The position numbers and the translations under genes were made by a program. A DNA stretch of 64,000 bases from an uncultured Arthrobacter sp. (GTDB lineage: Bacteria > Actinomycetota > Actinomycetes > Actinomycetales > Micrococcaceae). Shown piece after piece: positions 17,183 through 29,343 of the stretch. Location: contig NZ_CANLSZ010000003.1 in assembly GCF_947493765.1 (NCBI RefSeq), positions 186,001 through 250,000 on the forward strand, written 5' to 3'. The notes beneath the pieces were generated by a model. That model was not told the origin of the DNA and made no database searches. It saw only the letters and a list, made by a program, of their open reading frames with translations. Position 1 is the stretch's first letter; each line of letters begins with the position of its first letter.

Positions 17183-17902
17183 GTGACGCGCGCAGGGGGA
17201 CCGACGACCACGGCAGCGGCGACGGGACACCCGGCGACCCCGGGCGGGAGCGGCGGTCCTGCCGAGCACGCGCACACGGCCGCCTGGATCGCCGGCGTGC
17301 TGCGGGGACGCATCGCGGCCGGGGAGCTCGTCCCCGGATCGAAACTGTCGGAACAGGCACTGTCGACGGCGCTGGGAGTCTCCCGCAACACGCTCCGCGA
17401 GGCGTTCTCCATTCTCGCGGCCGAGTCCGTGGTCACGAAGATCCCCAACCGCGGTGTGTTCGTCTCCTCGCCCGGAGCGGACGAGGTGAGGGAGATCTAC
17501 CGTGTCCGCCGCATGATCGAACCCGCCGCCGTGCTGTGGGGCGAGGCCGGCCCCGAGGCGCTCGCGGAGCTGGAGGCCATCGTCCGGCAGGCCCGGGAGG
17601 CGCAGAGGATCGGATCGGTCCAGGGCATGGCGGACGCCAATCAGGCCCTCCACAGCGCCGTGGTGGGCCTCTCCGGCAGCGAGGAGCTCCGGAGGCTGAT
17701 GGCTCGGGTGCTGGCGGAGATGCGGCTGGTGTTCCATGCGATGGCGTCGGCGCCGGACTTCCACAGCCACTACGTGGATCGCAACGTGGAACTCGTGGAA
17801 CGCCTCCGCGCCGGGGAGCGGATGGAGGCCGCGGCGGGCCTGCGGGCCTATCTCGACTCGGCGGAGGCCGAACTCCTCGCTCGTCTCACCGAGGACCGGT
17901 AG
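17183..17902 (+). CDS. GntR-family (FCD) transcriptional regulator
   Basis: Winged-helix DNA-binding domain (about residues 30-95; KLSEQALSTALGVSRNTLREAFSIL helix-turn-helix region) followed by a helical FCD ligand domain with REIYRVRRMIEPAAV and histidines in NQALHSAVVGL and YVDRNVELV that could bind metal plus a carboxylate ligand. About 239 aa; GTG 17183 is preferred over GTG 17180 by TAnnnT spacing. Probably senses 5-oxoproline or a related acid and binds the palindrome upstream of pxpA. In Bacillus this place is filled by KipR of a different family. Confidence 0.88.
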   Translation: MTRAGGPTTTAAATGHPATPGGSGGPAEHAHTAAWIAGVLRGRIAAGELVPGSKLSEQALSTALGVSRNTLREAFSILAAESVVTKIPNRGVFVSSPGADEVREIYRVRRMIEPAAVLWGEAGPEALAELEAIVRQAREAQRIGSVQGMADANQALHSAVVGLSGSEELRRLMARVLAEMRLVFHAMASAPDFHSHYVDRNVELVERLRAGERMEAAAGLRAYLDSAEAELLARLTEDR

Positions 17903-17945
17903 GACCCTCCGCGCGGACGGCCCTCCGGAACCAGGAGCGGGTCGG

Positions 17946-18640
17946 TCAGCCCCACAGCTTCGCCAGACCGCTGAGCGAGGTGTAGCCCAGGAACAGGGTG
18001 AGGAACCAGGTGATGACGCCGACGATCAGCAGCCACCGCGGGTAGGCGTAGCCGTGCAGCAGGTCCCGCCGGCGCCAGGCCACCCAGAGCAGCACGCCGA
18101 ACCCGACGGGCAGGATCAGGCCGTTGAACGCTCCCGCGAAGATCAGTAGTTGCTGCGGTGCCTGGCCGAGCAGGAGGTAGGCCACGGCGCACCCGGCGAT
18201 GAAGGCGACCGTGATGAGATTCCGGGTGCGCTCAGGCGTCCGCGAGGACGTGATGAAGGAGACGGAGGTGAAGGCGGCGCCGATCACGGAAGTGATGGCG
18301 GCGGCCCAGAGCACGATACCGAAGACCCTCATCCCGACGGCTCCGGCGGCGACGCCGAAAGCCTCGGCTGCCATGTTCTCGCTCGAGAGCACTGCCCCAC
18401 CGGCGACGACCCCGAGGATGGCCAGGAACAGCAGCACGCGCATGACACCCGTGACGATGATGCCCAGGACCGAGCTGCGGGTGATCTCACGGACGTTCTC
18501 GATGCCGGTGGCACCCGAGTCGAGCATGCGGTGCGCGCCGTCAGGGCCTCGCCGACGACACCGGGATGATCCTGTAGCAGAGCTCCTGGGCGCGGGGGTC
18601 CGTGCCCCGAGGGTGACCGGGATCACTCTCCGGCAGTTCC
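17946..18640 (-). pseudogene. Remnant of NRAMP-family (YcsG-like) transporter
   Basis: The C-terminal half is well preserved from AHRMLDSGATGIENVREITR through about five membrane helices to the stop (AKLWG). Upstream, short matches to the N-terminal half survive in more than one frame: RRVIPVT (frame 1) and RAQELCYRIIP (frame 2) recall the NVWRVIxVSGLRAQEL segment of the family. The transmembrane region between RAQEL and AHRML (around 18540) and everything before about 18640 are gone. B. subtilis ycsG sits in the same kip/pxp operon, so this is likely the lost transporter of this cluster. It ends about 20 bp from the 3' end of tRNA-Leu. Confidence 0.75.
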
Positions 18641-18661
18641 AGGATGCTTCCCCCGACCAGG

Positions 18662-18743
18662 TGCCCGAAGTGGGACTCGAACCCACACACCTCTCGATAC
18701 TGCATTTTGAGTGCAGCGCGTCTGCCGATTCCGCCATTCGGGC
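18662..18743 (-). tRNA. tRNA-Leu(CAA)
   Basis: 82-nt class II tRNA reading GCCCGAATGGCGGAATCGGC from 18743. Acceptor stem GCCCGAA/TTCGGGC, anticodon stem CTGCA/TGCAG with loop CTCAAAA (anticodon CAA at 18707-18709, reads UUG), T-loop GGGTTCGAGTCCC. The 3' CCA is not encoded (A then CCT). Confidence 0.96.
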
Positions 18744-18815
18744 CGTTCCCGCACCGGTCGTCCTCAGCGGCGTGGATCACTCGTCGCCGGTGCGCGGAAC
18801 AACTCTACATGCCGA

Positions 18816-18821
18816 TAGGCT
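18816..18821 (+). promoter_or_regulatory. Candidate -10 box of pdtaR
   Basis: TAGGCT about 60 bases before the pdtaR GTG, leaving a normal leader with an AGGAG site. On the opposite strand TAGAGT nearby could serve the tRNA. Confidence 0.35.
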
Positions 18822-18881
18822 GGATCCGGGATCAGGACCGAATCCTCGGTCCCGCACGTCAGTCCCGACCTAGGAGTACCA

Positions 18882-19484
18882 GTGTCCGAAACCACCGAGT
18901 CCACACCCTCCGGGCCCGCACGCCGGGTCGTCGTGGCGGAGGATGAGACGCTCATCCGCCTCGACATTGTCGAGATCCTCCGTGGCGAGGGCTACGACGT
19001 CGTCGCCGAGGCCGACAACGGCGAGAAGGCCGTGGCGCTGGCCTTCGAGCACAAGCCCGATCTCGTGCTCATGGATGTGAAGATGCCCGTGATGGACGGC
19101 ATCACCGCCGCCGAGCAGATCGTGAAGGCGCGCATCGCCCCGGTGGTCCTGCTGACCGCGTTCAGCCAGAGGGAGCTCATCGAGCGCGCACGCGACGCCG
19201 GGGCCATGGCCTACGTGGTGAAGCCCTTCACGCCGGCCGATCTCATCCCCGCCATCGAGATCGCCATGTCGCGCCACGAGGAGATCACCGCCCTCGAGTC
19301 CGAGGTCACCGATCTGCACGAGCAGTTCGCCACGCGCAAGCTCGTGGAGCGCGCCAAGAGCCTGCTCACCACGAAGATGGGCCTCACCGAGCCGGAGGCC
19401 TTCCGCTGGATCCAGAAGACGTCGATGGACCGGCGCCTGGGCATGCGTGAGGTCGCCGAGACCATCATCAACCAGGTCAACTGA
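18882..19484 (+). CDS. pdtaR: ANTAR-domain response regulator PdtaR
   Basis: Receiver plus RNA-binding ANTAR output; homologues act after phosphorylation by kinase PdtaS as transcription antiterminators. 200 aa; receiver with VVVAEDETLIRLD, phosphoacceptor D65 in LVLMDVKMP, LLTAF and YVVKPF; C-terminal ANTAR three-helix unit (LVERAKSLLTTKMGLTEPEA, about residues 148-167, then RRLGMREVAETII). GTG start with AGGAG seven bases upstream. No kinase gene adjacent. Ends in a strong hairpin shared with convergent pyk. Confidence 0.95.
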   Translation: MSETTESTPSGPARRVVVAEDETLIRLDIVEILRGEGYDVVAEADNGEKAVALAFEHKPDLVLMDVKMPVMDGITAAEQIVKARIAPVVLLTAFSQRELIERARDAGAMAYVVKPFTPADLIPAIEIAMSRHEEITALESEVTDLHEQFATRKLVERAKSLLTTKMGLTEPEAFRWIQKTSMDRRLGMREVAETIINQVN

Positions 19485-19516
19485 ATCGAACAGGTCACCA
19501 CGGACCCGACTGACGC

Positions 19517-19552
19517 ACAGGACCCCTGCCCGGGATCGGGCAGGGGTCCTGT
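19517..19552. terminator. Bidirectional terminator, pdtaR/pyk
   Basis: Perfect 16-bp inverted repeat ACAGGACCCCTGCCCG with a GGAT loop between the two convergent genes. Confidence 0.85.
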
Positions 19553-19588
19553 CGTACGGTGCGGCGGTGGGCCAGTTGGTGGGTCGGG

Positions 19589-21079
19589 CTACTTCTTCTT
19601 GACGGGCCAGGGGCCCACGCCCTCCTTGATGAACGACGTGTGGTCCTCGGGCAGCTGACCCGCGTCCGTGATGTCACCGACGCGGTGCACCTTGATGGAG
19701 TTCGTGGAACCGGCCTGCCCCGGAGGTGACCCGGCGGCGATGACCACGAGATCGTCCACCTCCACGAGTCCCTGCTCGAAGAGGACGCGGTCCACCTGCG
19801 ACGTCATCTGGTCCGTGTGCTCCACGAACTCGACGAGCTTGGGCTGGATCCCCCAGAGCAGCGACATGGCGTTCAGCGTCGACTGCACGGGCGTGAAGGC
19901 GAAGACCGGCTTCTTCGGCCGCAGGCGGGAGAGGCGACGCGCCGAGTCCCCCGACTGCGTGAACGTGCAGATGTACTTGACGTCCAGCTGGCTGGAGATC
20001 TCCACGGCCGCGCGCGTGATGGCCCCGCCGCGTGTCTTGGGCTTGCTGCCCAGTGCGGGGACCCGCTCCAGGCCGTGACGCTCCGTGGACTCGATGATGT
20101 TGGCCATGGTCCGCACGGTCTCGATCGGGTACTTGCCGACGCTCGTCTCGCCGGAGAGCATCACGGCGTCGGCGCCGTCGAGCACCGCGTTGGCGCAGTC
20201 CGAGGCCTCCGCACGCGTGGGGCGGGGATTGTCGATCATGGACTCGAGCACCTGGGTGGCCACGATCACGGGCTTGGCCCACCGGCGGGCGAGTTCCACG
20301 GCCCGCTTCTGCACGATCGGCACGTCCTCCAGCGGCAGTTCGACGCCGAGGTCGCCACGGGCCACCATAATGGCGTCGAAGGCGTCGACGATCGACTCGA
20401 GGGCCTCCACGGCCTGCGGCTTCTCGATCTTGGCGATGACCGGGACGCGGCGTCCCTCCTCGTCCATGATCTCGTGGACCCGCGTGACGTCCCCGGCGTC
20501 CCTGACGAACGACAGGGCCACCATGTCGACGCCGATCCGGATGGCCCACCGCAGGTCGTCCTCGTCCTTCTCGCTCAGGGCCGGGACATTGACGGCAACT
20601 CCGGGCAGGTTGATGCCCTTGTTGTTGGACACCAGCCCGCCGACCACCACCTCGGTGGTCACGCTCGTGCTGTCCACCTTCGTGGCACGGAGGGACACCT
20701 TGCCGTCGTCGATCAGGAGCATGTCGCCCACGCTCACGTCCTCCGGGAGGCCCTTGAAGGTGGTGGAGCTGATCTCCTGCGTGCCCTCGATGTCCTCGAC
20801 GGTGATGGTGAAGACATCACCGGGCGTGAGGAGGTGGGGTCCGTCGGCGAAGCGGCCGAGCCGGATCTTCGGACCCTGGAGATCTGCGAAGATGCCCACG
20901 GGCTTCCCGAGCTCCTCCGCGGCGCGCCGGACGTTCTCGTAAGTGGTGCTGTGCACCCCGTAGTCGCCGTGGCTCATGTTCATGCGGGCGACGTCGACGC
21001 CTGCCTCGAGCACGGCGAGCGTGGCCTCGTAGCTGGCGATCGCGGGGCCGAATGTTGCAACTATTTTTGCGCGTCTCAT
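19589..21079 (-). CDS. pyk: Pyruvate kinase
   Basis: Final glycolytic step, phosphoenolpyruvate plus ADP to pyruvate plus ATP. 496 aa; starts MRRAKIVATFGPAIASYEA, active-site region VPVIAKIEKPQAVEAL, signature MVARGDLGVELPLEDVPIVQ, and C-terminal allosteric domain (FTQSGDSARRLSRLRPKKPV). ATG 21079 has a TAGGCT box exactly seven bases upstream and no RBS, so it probably has a leaderless transcript even though it lies 48 bp after gltD on the same strand. Confidence 0.98.
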   Translation of the reverse strand: MRRAKIVATFGPAIASYEATLAVLEAGVDVARMNMSHGDYGVHSTTYENVRRAAEELGKPVGIFADLQGPKIRLGRFADGPHLLTPGDVFTITVEDIEGTQEISSTTFKGLPEDVSVGDMLLIDDGKVSLRATKVDSTSVTTEVVVGGLVSNNKGINLPGVAVNVPALSEKDEDDLRWAIRIGVDMVALSFVRDAGDVTRVHEIMDEEGRRVPVIAKIEKPQAVEALESIVDAFDAIMVARGDLGVELPLEDVPIVQKRAVELARRWAKPVIVATQVLESMIDNPRPTRAEASDCANAVLDGADAVMLSGETSVGKYPIETVRTMANIIESTERHGLERVPALGSKPKTRGGAITRAAVEISSQLDVKYICTFTQSGDSARRLSRLRPKKPVFAFTPVQSTLNAMSLLWGIQPKLVEFVEHTDQMTSQVDRVLFEQGLVEVDDLVVIAAGSPPGQAGSTNSIKVHRVGDITDAGQLPEDHTSFIKEGVGPWPVKKK

Positions 21080-21086
21080 GGGACCT

Positions 21087-21092
21087 AGCCTA
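21087..21092 (-). promoter_or_regulatory. Leaderless -10 box of pyk
   Basis: Minus-strand TAGGCT, seven-base spacer AGGTCCC, then the ATG. Same hexamer and spacing as polA. Confidence 0.5.
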
Positions 21093-21127
21093 GTCGTGTC
21101 GAGTGATGGTAGACGTGCGCGGGTCCG

Positions 21128-22577
<1,450 letters not shown>

Positions 22578-22585
<8 letters not shown>

Positions 22586-25500
22586 CGGTCACCTCCAGGA
22601 TCGTGGACCACGCCTCGTCGCCGTCGGGATCGATGCCCTGTTCGGCGGCGGTGGCCCTGGCCCCGAGGACGGCCGCGTAGTCGCGCGGCAGGACTTTGGT
22701 GAAGCGGGACACGGTGTCCTCGAAGGACCCGACGAGGGTCGCCGCGAGGTCCGAGCCGGTCTCCTCGGCGTGCCGGGTCAGCAGTCGGCGGACGATCCCG
22801 CGGTCCTGCTCGTCCAGTCCGAGGAGCAGGAGTTCCCCGCTCTCGAGACCCTGCCGGTTCACCCGGGCGCGATCGAGATCGAGGACGAAGGCCGTTCCGC
22901 CGGACATGCCCGCACCGAAGTTCCGGCCGGTACGCCCGAGGACGAGGGCTTGGCCTCCGGTCATGTACTCGCAGCCGTGGTCGCCGATCCCCTCGGCCAC
23001 CGCCGTCGCTCCCGAGTTGCGCACGAGGAACCGCTCCCCCACCTGACCGCCGAGGAACAGCTCCCCGCTGGTCGCGCCGTACCCGATCACGTTCCCCGCG
23101 ACGACGTTGTCCTCGGCGCGGAACACGCTGGAGCGGTCGGGCCGGACGATGATGCGCCCGCCGGAGAGCCCCTTGCCCACGTAGTCGTTCGAGTCACCGA
23201 GGAGCCGCAGCGTGATCCCCTCCGGGAGGAAGGCTCCCAGCGACTGGCCGGCCTGGCCCGTGAGGGTGATGTCGATGGTGTCGGTGGCCAGCGTGGCCGG
23301 CCCGAAGACGCGGGTGACCTCGTGGCCGAGCATGGTCCCCACCGCGCGGTCCGTGTTCGCGATGTCCAGCGAGATGCGGACGGGCGAGCGGTGGAGCAGC
23401 GCGTCGGCGCTCATCTCGATGAGCGTGCGGTCGAAGTGCCGGTCCAGGTCGTGGTCCTGCCCGACCAGGCTGCGGGTCGGCCCGCCCGGGGTGGACCCGC
23501 CGCCGCGCAGGATCGGCGTGAGGTCCAGTCCGTCGGCCTTCCAGTGCTCGACGGCCCGGTGGGCGTCGAGCAGATCGCTGCGCCCGATGGCCTCCTCGAG
23601 CGTGCGGAGGCCGAGCTCCGCCAGGATCTCGCGGACCTCCTCGGCGATGTACTCGAAGAAGGTGACCACGAACTCGGGCTTGCCCGTGAACCGGCTGCGC
23701 AGCTCCGGATTCTGCGTGGCCACGCCCACCGGGCACGTGTCGAGGTGGCAGACCCGCATCATGATGCAGCCGGAGACCACCAGCGGCGCGGTGGCGAAGC
23801 CGAACTCCTCGCCGCCGAGCAGGGCGGCCATGACGACGTCGCGCCCGGTCTTGAGCTGGCCGTCCACCTGGACCACCACGCGGTCGCGCAGACCGTTGAG
23901 CATGAGTGTCTGCTGGGTCTCGGCCAGCCCGAGCTCCCACGGGATGCCCGCGTGCTTGAGCGAGTTGAGCGGGCTGGCGCCCGTCCCGCCGTCGTGTCCG
24001 GAGACCAGGACGACGTCGGCTTTGGCCTTCGTGACGCCGGCGGCGACCGTGCCGATGCCCACCTCGGAGACGAGCTTCACGTGGACCCGCGCCGCCGGAT
24101 TGGCGCGCTTCAGATCGTAGATGAGCTGCGCGAGGTCCTCGATGGAGTAGATGTCGTGGTGGGGCGGCGGGGAGATCAGGGCGACGCCGGGCGTGGAGTG
24201 GCGGGTCCGGGCGATCCACGGGTAGACCTTCTGGCTCATGAGCTGGCCGCCCTCGCCGGGCTTGGCCCCCTGCGCCATCTTGATCTGGATGTCGTCGGCG
24301 TTGGTGAGATAGAGGCTCGTCACGCCGAAGCGGCCGGAGGCCACCTGCTTGACGGCGGACCTGCGCGCCGGATCGAGGAGCCGTTCCACGTCCTCGCCGC
24401 CCTCACCCGTGTTCGACTTCCCGCCGAGCCGGTTCATGGCGATCGCGAGGGTCTCGTGGGCCTCCCGGGAGATGGAGCCGTAGCTCATGGCCCCGGTGGA
24501 GAAACGCCTGACGATCGACGCGACGGGCTCCACCTCGTCGATGTCGATGCTTCGCCCCGCTGCCCGGAAGCCCAGCAGTCCGCGCAGCGTCATGAGCTCG
24601 GCGGACTGGTCGTCGATGCCCTTCGTGTAGGCCCTGAAGATGTCGTAGCGGCGTTCCCGCGTGGCGTGCTGCAGGCGGAATACCGTCTCCGGGTTGAACA
24701 GGTGCCCCGGTCCGTCGCGGCGCCACTGGTACTCGCCGCCGGTGTCGAGTGCGCGGTGCGGGTCCTCGCTGCCGTCCGCCGGGTACGCGCTCCCGTGGCG
24801 CGCGGCCGTCTCCGCGGCGACGACGTCGAGACCCACACCGCCGAGCTGGGTCTGCGTGCCGTGGAAGTACTCGTCCACCAGTTCCTGCGACAGGCCCAGC
24901 GCCTCGAAGGTCTGTGCCCCGCAGTAGGAGCTCACCGTCGAGATGCCCATCTTGGACATGATCTTCAGGACCCCCTTGCCCAGGCCCTTGATGAGCTGCG
25001 CGACGGCGGTCTGGGCCGTGACACCGGTGATGTCACCGTTGCGCACGAGTTCCTCGCAGCTCTCCATGGCCAGGTACGGGTTCACGGCGGAGGCACCGTA
25101 GCCGATGAGGACCGCCACGTGGTGGACCTCCCGCACGTCGCCGGCCTCGACCACGAGGGAGGTCTTGGTACGCGTGGCACTCCTGAGCAGATGGTGGTGC
25201 ACGGCGCTGGTCAGCAGCAGGGACGGGATGGGGGCCCACTGCGCGTTCGAGTCGCGGTCGGAGAGCACCACGTACTCGACCCCGCGGGCCAGCGCGCTGG
25301 AGACCTGCTCGCAGATCTCGGTGAGGCGCGCGCGCAGGGCCGCCTGCCCGCCGTCGTGCCGGTAGAGGCCGCGGATGCGCACCGCGAGCCGGCGGCCGTC
25401 GTCGGACTCGAGATTGGCGATCTTCGCCAGCTCGTCGTTGGTGATCACCGGGAACTTCAGGGCGATCTGCCGGGCGCGCACCTGCCCCGTGGAGAGCAGA

Positions 25501-27188
25501 TTGCCGTCGGGCCCGATCGTCACCCCCATGGAGGTGACGAGTTCCTCGCGGATCGAGTCCAGCGGCGGGTTGGTCACCTGGGCGAACGACTGCACGAAGT
25601 AGTCGAACAGGAGCCGCGGGCGCGTGGACAGCACGGCGATGGGGGTGTCGGTCCCCATGGCGCCGAGCGGCTCGGCCCCGTTCTCCGCCATCGGCCGGAG
25701 CAGGATCCGCAGCTCCTCCTCCGTGTAGCCGAAGGTGCGCTGCCGGCGGTTGATCGACGCCCGGGTGTGGACGACGTGCTCGCGCTCGGGCAGGTCCTCG
25801 AGCTGGATCAGGTTCTCCCGCACCCAGTCGGCCCACGGGTTCGCGGCGGCGACCTCCGCCTTGATCTCGTGGTCCTCGACGATGCGGCCCTCCTCGGTGT
25901 CGACGAGGAACATCGTCCCGGGTGACACGCGGCCCCTGCGGACCACCCGGGACGGCTCGACGTCGACCACGCCGACCTCCGACGCCAGGATCACGAGGCC
26001 GTCGTCGGTGACCCAGTAGCGGGCCGGGCGCAGGCCGTTGCGGTCCAGGACAGCGCCGACGAGCCGGCCGTCCGTGAAGGAGACGGCGGCCGGCCCGTCC
26101 CACGGCTCCATGAGCATCGAGTGGTACTGGTAGAAGGCGCGCCGGTCGGGGTCCATGGTGGCGTGGTTCTCCCACGCCTCCGGGATCATCATCATGATCG
26201 CGTGGGTGATGGGCCGGCCGGACAGCGTGAGCAGTTCCGCCACCTCGTCGAAGGACGCCGAGTCCGAGGCACCCGGGGTGCAGACGGGGAACAGCTCCTC
26301 GGGCGCGTCGCCGAGCAGCGGGTGGGACAGCTGCGACTGCCGGGCACGCATCCAGTTGCGGTTGCCCTTGACCGTGTTGATCTCGCCGTTGTGCGCGATG
26401 GTCCGGAACGGCTGGGCCAGGGGCCAGGACGGGAAGGTGTTCGTGGAGAAGCGGGAGTGGACGATCCCGAGGCGGGTGGTGAAGCGCGTGTCCGAGAGAT
26501 CGGGGTAGAACGGCTCGAGCTGCGCCGTGGTCAGCATGCCCTTGTAGACGATGGTCCTCGAGGACAGGGAGGGGAAGTAGACGCCGAGCTTGCCCTGGGC
26601 GCGCTTGCGGACGCGGAACGCGCGTCCGTCGAGTTCCGCCGGGTTGTCGCCAGCACCGCCCAGGAAGAGTTGCGCGAAGTGGGGCATGCACGCGCGCGCC
26701 GAGGGGCCGATGAGGTCGGCGACCACCGGCACCTCGCGCCAGCCGAGGACGCTCAGGCCCTCGGACAGTGCAATGGCCTCGAGCCCGGTGCGTGTCGCCT
26801 CCTGCTCCTGGGGATCGACCGGCAGGAAGGCGGTCCCGACGGCGTAGGACCCGGCCGGGGGCAGGGGGAAGCCGGTGACGGCCCGGAAGAACGCGTCGGG
26901 GATCTGGGTCAGCAGGCCGGCGCCGTCGCCGGTCCCGGCATCGGAGCCCACGGCGCCCCGGTGTTCGAGATTGCGCAGTGCCGTCAATGCGGTCCGGACG
27001 ATGTCGTGCCCGGGCTCGCGGCGCAGCGTGGCGATCACGGCCAGGCCGCACGCGTCCTTCTCGTTCTGCGGATCGTAGAGACCGGTGCCCTCGGGGACGT
27101 CCGCGAACGCCGTGAAGGGCGACTCCGCGTCGGTCGGCGTCGGCGCGGGAGACTCTGCGGTCGGCCCCTGGTGGTCGATGGTGGTCAT
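22578..27188 (-). CDS. gltB: Glutamate synthase large subunit
   Basis: Ammonia-assimilating glutamate synthase. 1536 aa: N-terminal class II amidotransferase whose nucleophile is the cysteine in [14 protein letters not shown] (a propeptide of about 45 residues would be removed), central domain, FMN-binding synthase domain ([48 protein letters not shown]), Fe-S cysteines [19 protein letters not shown], and the C-terminal GXGXG beta-helix ([22 protein letters not shown] repeats). ATG 27188 has GAAAGGAC as RBS. First gene of gltBD. Confidence 0.98.
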
Positions 27189-27473
27189 GGACGAGGTCCT
27201 TTCCCTGCGGCGGGAGGGGACGACCTTGGCCCCGGTGGCACCGCCGACGTGCAGCGGATGCCGAGTGACGGTGGTTCGATTCCTCTCGCCCCGGGATCAG
27301 GAGGAGCGCATGCCGCGCGGACGGCACCGATCGTGCCGATGATCGGCGACGGACGACGCCGGGATGCGTCCGGGAGGGGTGGTCCGGCCTGTGCATCGGC
27401 GGCCCACGACGGTGTGGTGTCCGGGTCCGCGGGCGGTGGCCCCCGGAACGCGGGGAACGGGTCTGCCGGTGCC
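27189..27473. other. gltB upstream region
   Basis: About 285 bp between the lgt terminator and gltB. It must hold the gltBD promoter and leader, but I see no clear -10/-35 pair, no recognised riboswitch and no convincing small gene. A short inverted repeat CCGATC...GATCGG lies near 27328-27347. Confidence 0.4.
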
Positions 27474-27503
27474 GTCCGGGACGGGCGCTGCCCGCGCCCG
27501 GAC
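27474..27503 (-). terminator. Terminator at the end of the trp-lgt operon
   Basis: GTCCGGG-A-CGGGC / GCCCG-CG-CCCGGAC two-part stem with a three-base loop, beginning two bases after the lgt stop codon. Confidence 0.75.
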
Positions 27504-27505
27504 GC

Positions 27506-28504
27506 TCAGGAGCCGTTCGTTCCGGTCACGTTATCACGCCCGTCGCGCTCCGCGGAGGACCGCGCCGGTAGCCCAGAATCCGTGGCGGCATCCGTATCCG
27601 GGTCCGGGTCCGTCGCTGATCCGGTGGTTCCCGGCTCCCGCCCCGGCAGGTACACGGAGGGGTCGTCCCCGGGCCGACGGCGGACGAACAGGTACACGAG
27701 GATGCCGACCGCCACGAGGAGCACCGCGATGCTCGTCCAGACGTTCAGTCGCTGCGTGACGCCGAACAGCGTCACCAGCTCGGCGTCGTCGATCCTGAGT
27801 GTCTCGATCCAGACCCGGCCCAGGGTGTAGTAGGCCACGTACAGCCACACCATGCGTCCGCCGCGGAGGCGGAGCTTCCGGGCGAGCAGGAGCAGGAGCG
27901 CGACGCCGGCCAGATTCCAGAGGAGCTCGTAGAGGAAGGTGGGGTGGAACAGGGTCCCGGGGGCCTCGCCCGGCGGGAAGTTCGCGTTGTCCGCGTCGAT
28001 CTCCAGGCCCCAGGGCAGGGTGGTGGGCGCACCGAACAGCTCCTGGTTGAACCAGTTGCCGATCCTGCCCACCGCCTGGGCCAGCAGGACACCGGGCGCC
28101 GCGGCGTCCGCGAAGGCGGAGAGCCTCACACCGGCCCTGCGCGCCCCGATCCAGGCGCCGACGGCGCCGAGGGCGATGGCGCCCCAGATGCCGAGGCCGC
28201 CCTGCCAGATCTGCGGGATGCGGGCGAGATCGCCCTGCGGACCGAAGTAGGCATCGGGAGAGGAGATGACGTGGTAGAGCCGACCGCCGACGATCCCGAA
28301 GGGGATCGCCCAGATCGCGATGTCCCACACCGTGTCCGCATGACCCCCGAAGGAGACGAAGCGCTTCTGCGTCAGGACCAGCGCGAGGATGATCCCGGCC
28401 AGGATGCACAGTGCGTACGCGTGGATGGTGACCGGCCCGAGGTCGAAACTGGCCCACTGCGCAGGTGGGCTCGGGATCGACGCCGCGATGGCGGCACCGA
28501 TCAC
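27506..28504 (-). CDS. lgt: Prolipoprotein diacylglyceryl transferase
   Basis: Integral membrane enzyme that attaches diacylglycerol to the lipobox cysteine of prolipoproteins. 332 aa, about seven membrane helices; signature GRIGNWFNQELFGAPT and HPTFLYELLWNL, with catalytic-region GGRLYHVISSP. The C-terminus beyond about residue 285 is a polar, Asp/Thr-rich tail. GTG 28504 ([15 protein letters not shown]) overlaps the trpA stop by three bases. Linkage of lgt to trpA is a standing actinobacterial feature. Confidence 0.96.
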   Translation of the reverse strand: MIGAAIAASIPSPPAQWASFDLGPVTIHAYALCILAGIILALVLTQKRFVSFGGHADTVWDIAIWAIPFGIVGGRLYHVISSPDAYFGPQGDLARIPQIWQGGLGIWGAIALGAVGAWIGARRAGVRLSAFADAAAPGVLLAQAVGRIGNWFNQELFGAPTTLPWGLEIDADNANFPPGEAPGTLFHPTFLYELLWNLAGVALLLLLARKLRLRGGRMVWLYVAYYTLGRVWIETLRIDDAELVTLFGVTQRLNVWTSIAVLLVAVGILVYLFVRRRPGDDPSVYLPGREPGTTGSATDPDPDTDAATDSGLPARSSAERDGRDNVTGTNGS

Positions 28505-29343
28505 GGGTGACCGCCCGCGGAACCGTGCGCCGTGCCGGAGCTCAGCTCGCGGGTCAGCTCGGCGACGGCGTCCACACCGCCGTCGCGCAGGGCGGCCACG
28601 AGGGCGGTGCCGACGATCACGCCGTCGGCATAGGCGCCGATCTCGCGCACCTGGGCGGCGGTGGAGACCCCGAGGCCCACGCACACCCGCTCCGCGCCGG
28701 CCTCGTGGGCCGCCGCGACGACGGCCTCGGCTGCTGCCCCGACGGAGCTCCGCGCCCCGGTGACGCCCATCACCGACACGGCGTAGACGAACCCGCGGCT
28801 CGCCTCCACGGTGCTGCGCATCCGCTCCGGGGAGGTGGACGGCGCCACGAGGAACACGCGGTCCAGCCCCAGTTCCTCGGACACCTCGAGCCACTCGGAG
28901 GCCTCGTCGGGGATGAGGTCGGGCGTGATGAGTCCGGCACCGCCGGCCGCGGCGAGCCGCTCGGCGAACGCGCGGACCCCCATGCGCATCACGGGGTTCC
29001 AGTAGGTCATGACCAGGACGGCGGCATCGGTGCTGCGCGTGATGCCTTCCACGACGGCGAAGATCTCGGAGACCGTGAAGCCGTTGGACAGCGCCTCGAC
29101 CGTGGCCTCCTGGATGACGCGGCCGTCCATCACCGGATCGGAGTAGGGGATGCCCACCTCGATCAGGTCCATGCCGTTGCGGGCCATGGCGATACCGGCG
29201 TCGATGGTGGTCTGCACGTCGGGGAAGCCTGCGGGCAGGTACCCGATCAGCGCCGCGCGGTTCTCACTGCGGGCCCGCTCGATCGCCGCGGCCGCACGGG
29301 AGCCGGTGGCTCCCGGTCCGGAGGACTGCACGGTGGACGTCAC
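28501..29343 (-). CDS. trpA: Tryptophan synthase alpha chain
   Basis: Cleaves indole-3-glycerol phosphate to indole and glyceraldehyde 3-phosphate; indole is passed to TrpB. 280 aa TIM barrel with [11 protein letters not shown], catalytic glutamate/aspartate in [16 protein letters not shown], and phosphate-binding [10 protein letters not shown]. Its ATG overlaps the trpB stop by four bases and its stop overlaps lgt. Confidence 0.97.
   Translation of the reverse strand: MTSTVQSSGPGATGSRAAAAIERARSENRAALIGYLPAGFPDVQTTIDAGIAMARNGMDLIEVGIPYSDPVMDGRVIQEATVEALSNGFTVSEIFAVVEGITRSTDAAVLVMTYWNPVMRMGVRAFAERLAAAGGAGLITPDLIPDEASEWLEVSEELGLDRVFLVAPSTSPERMRSTVEASRGFVYAVSVMGVTGARSSVGAAAEAVVAAAHEAGAERVCVGLGVSTAAQVREIGAYADGVIVGTALVAALRDGGVDAVAELTRELSSGTAHGSAGGHP

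Noticed and set aside
17946-18737. Reading the NRAMP remnant as an intact 263-aa protein
   Set aside because: Its first ~70 codons run through the tRNA-Leu gene and show no transporter similarity; half the helices are missing.
27189-27505. Possible glutamine/glycine-type riboswitch before gltB
   Set aside because: No match to conserved cores I know (glnA RNA, glycine aptamer) on the minus strand.
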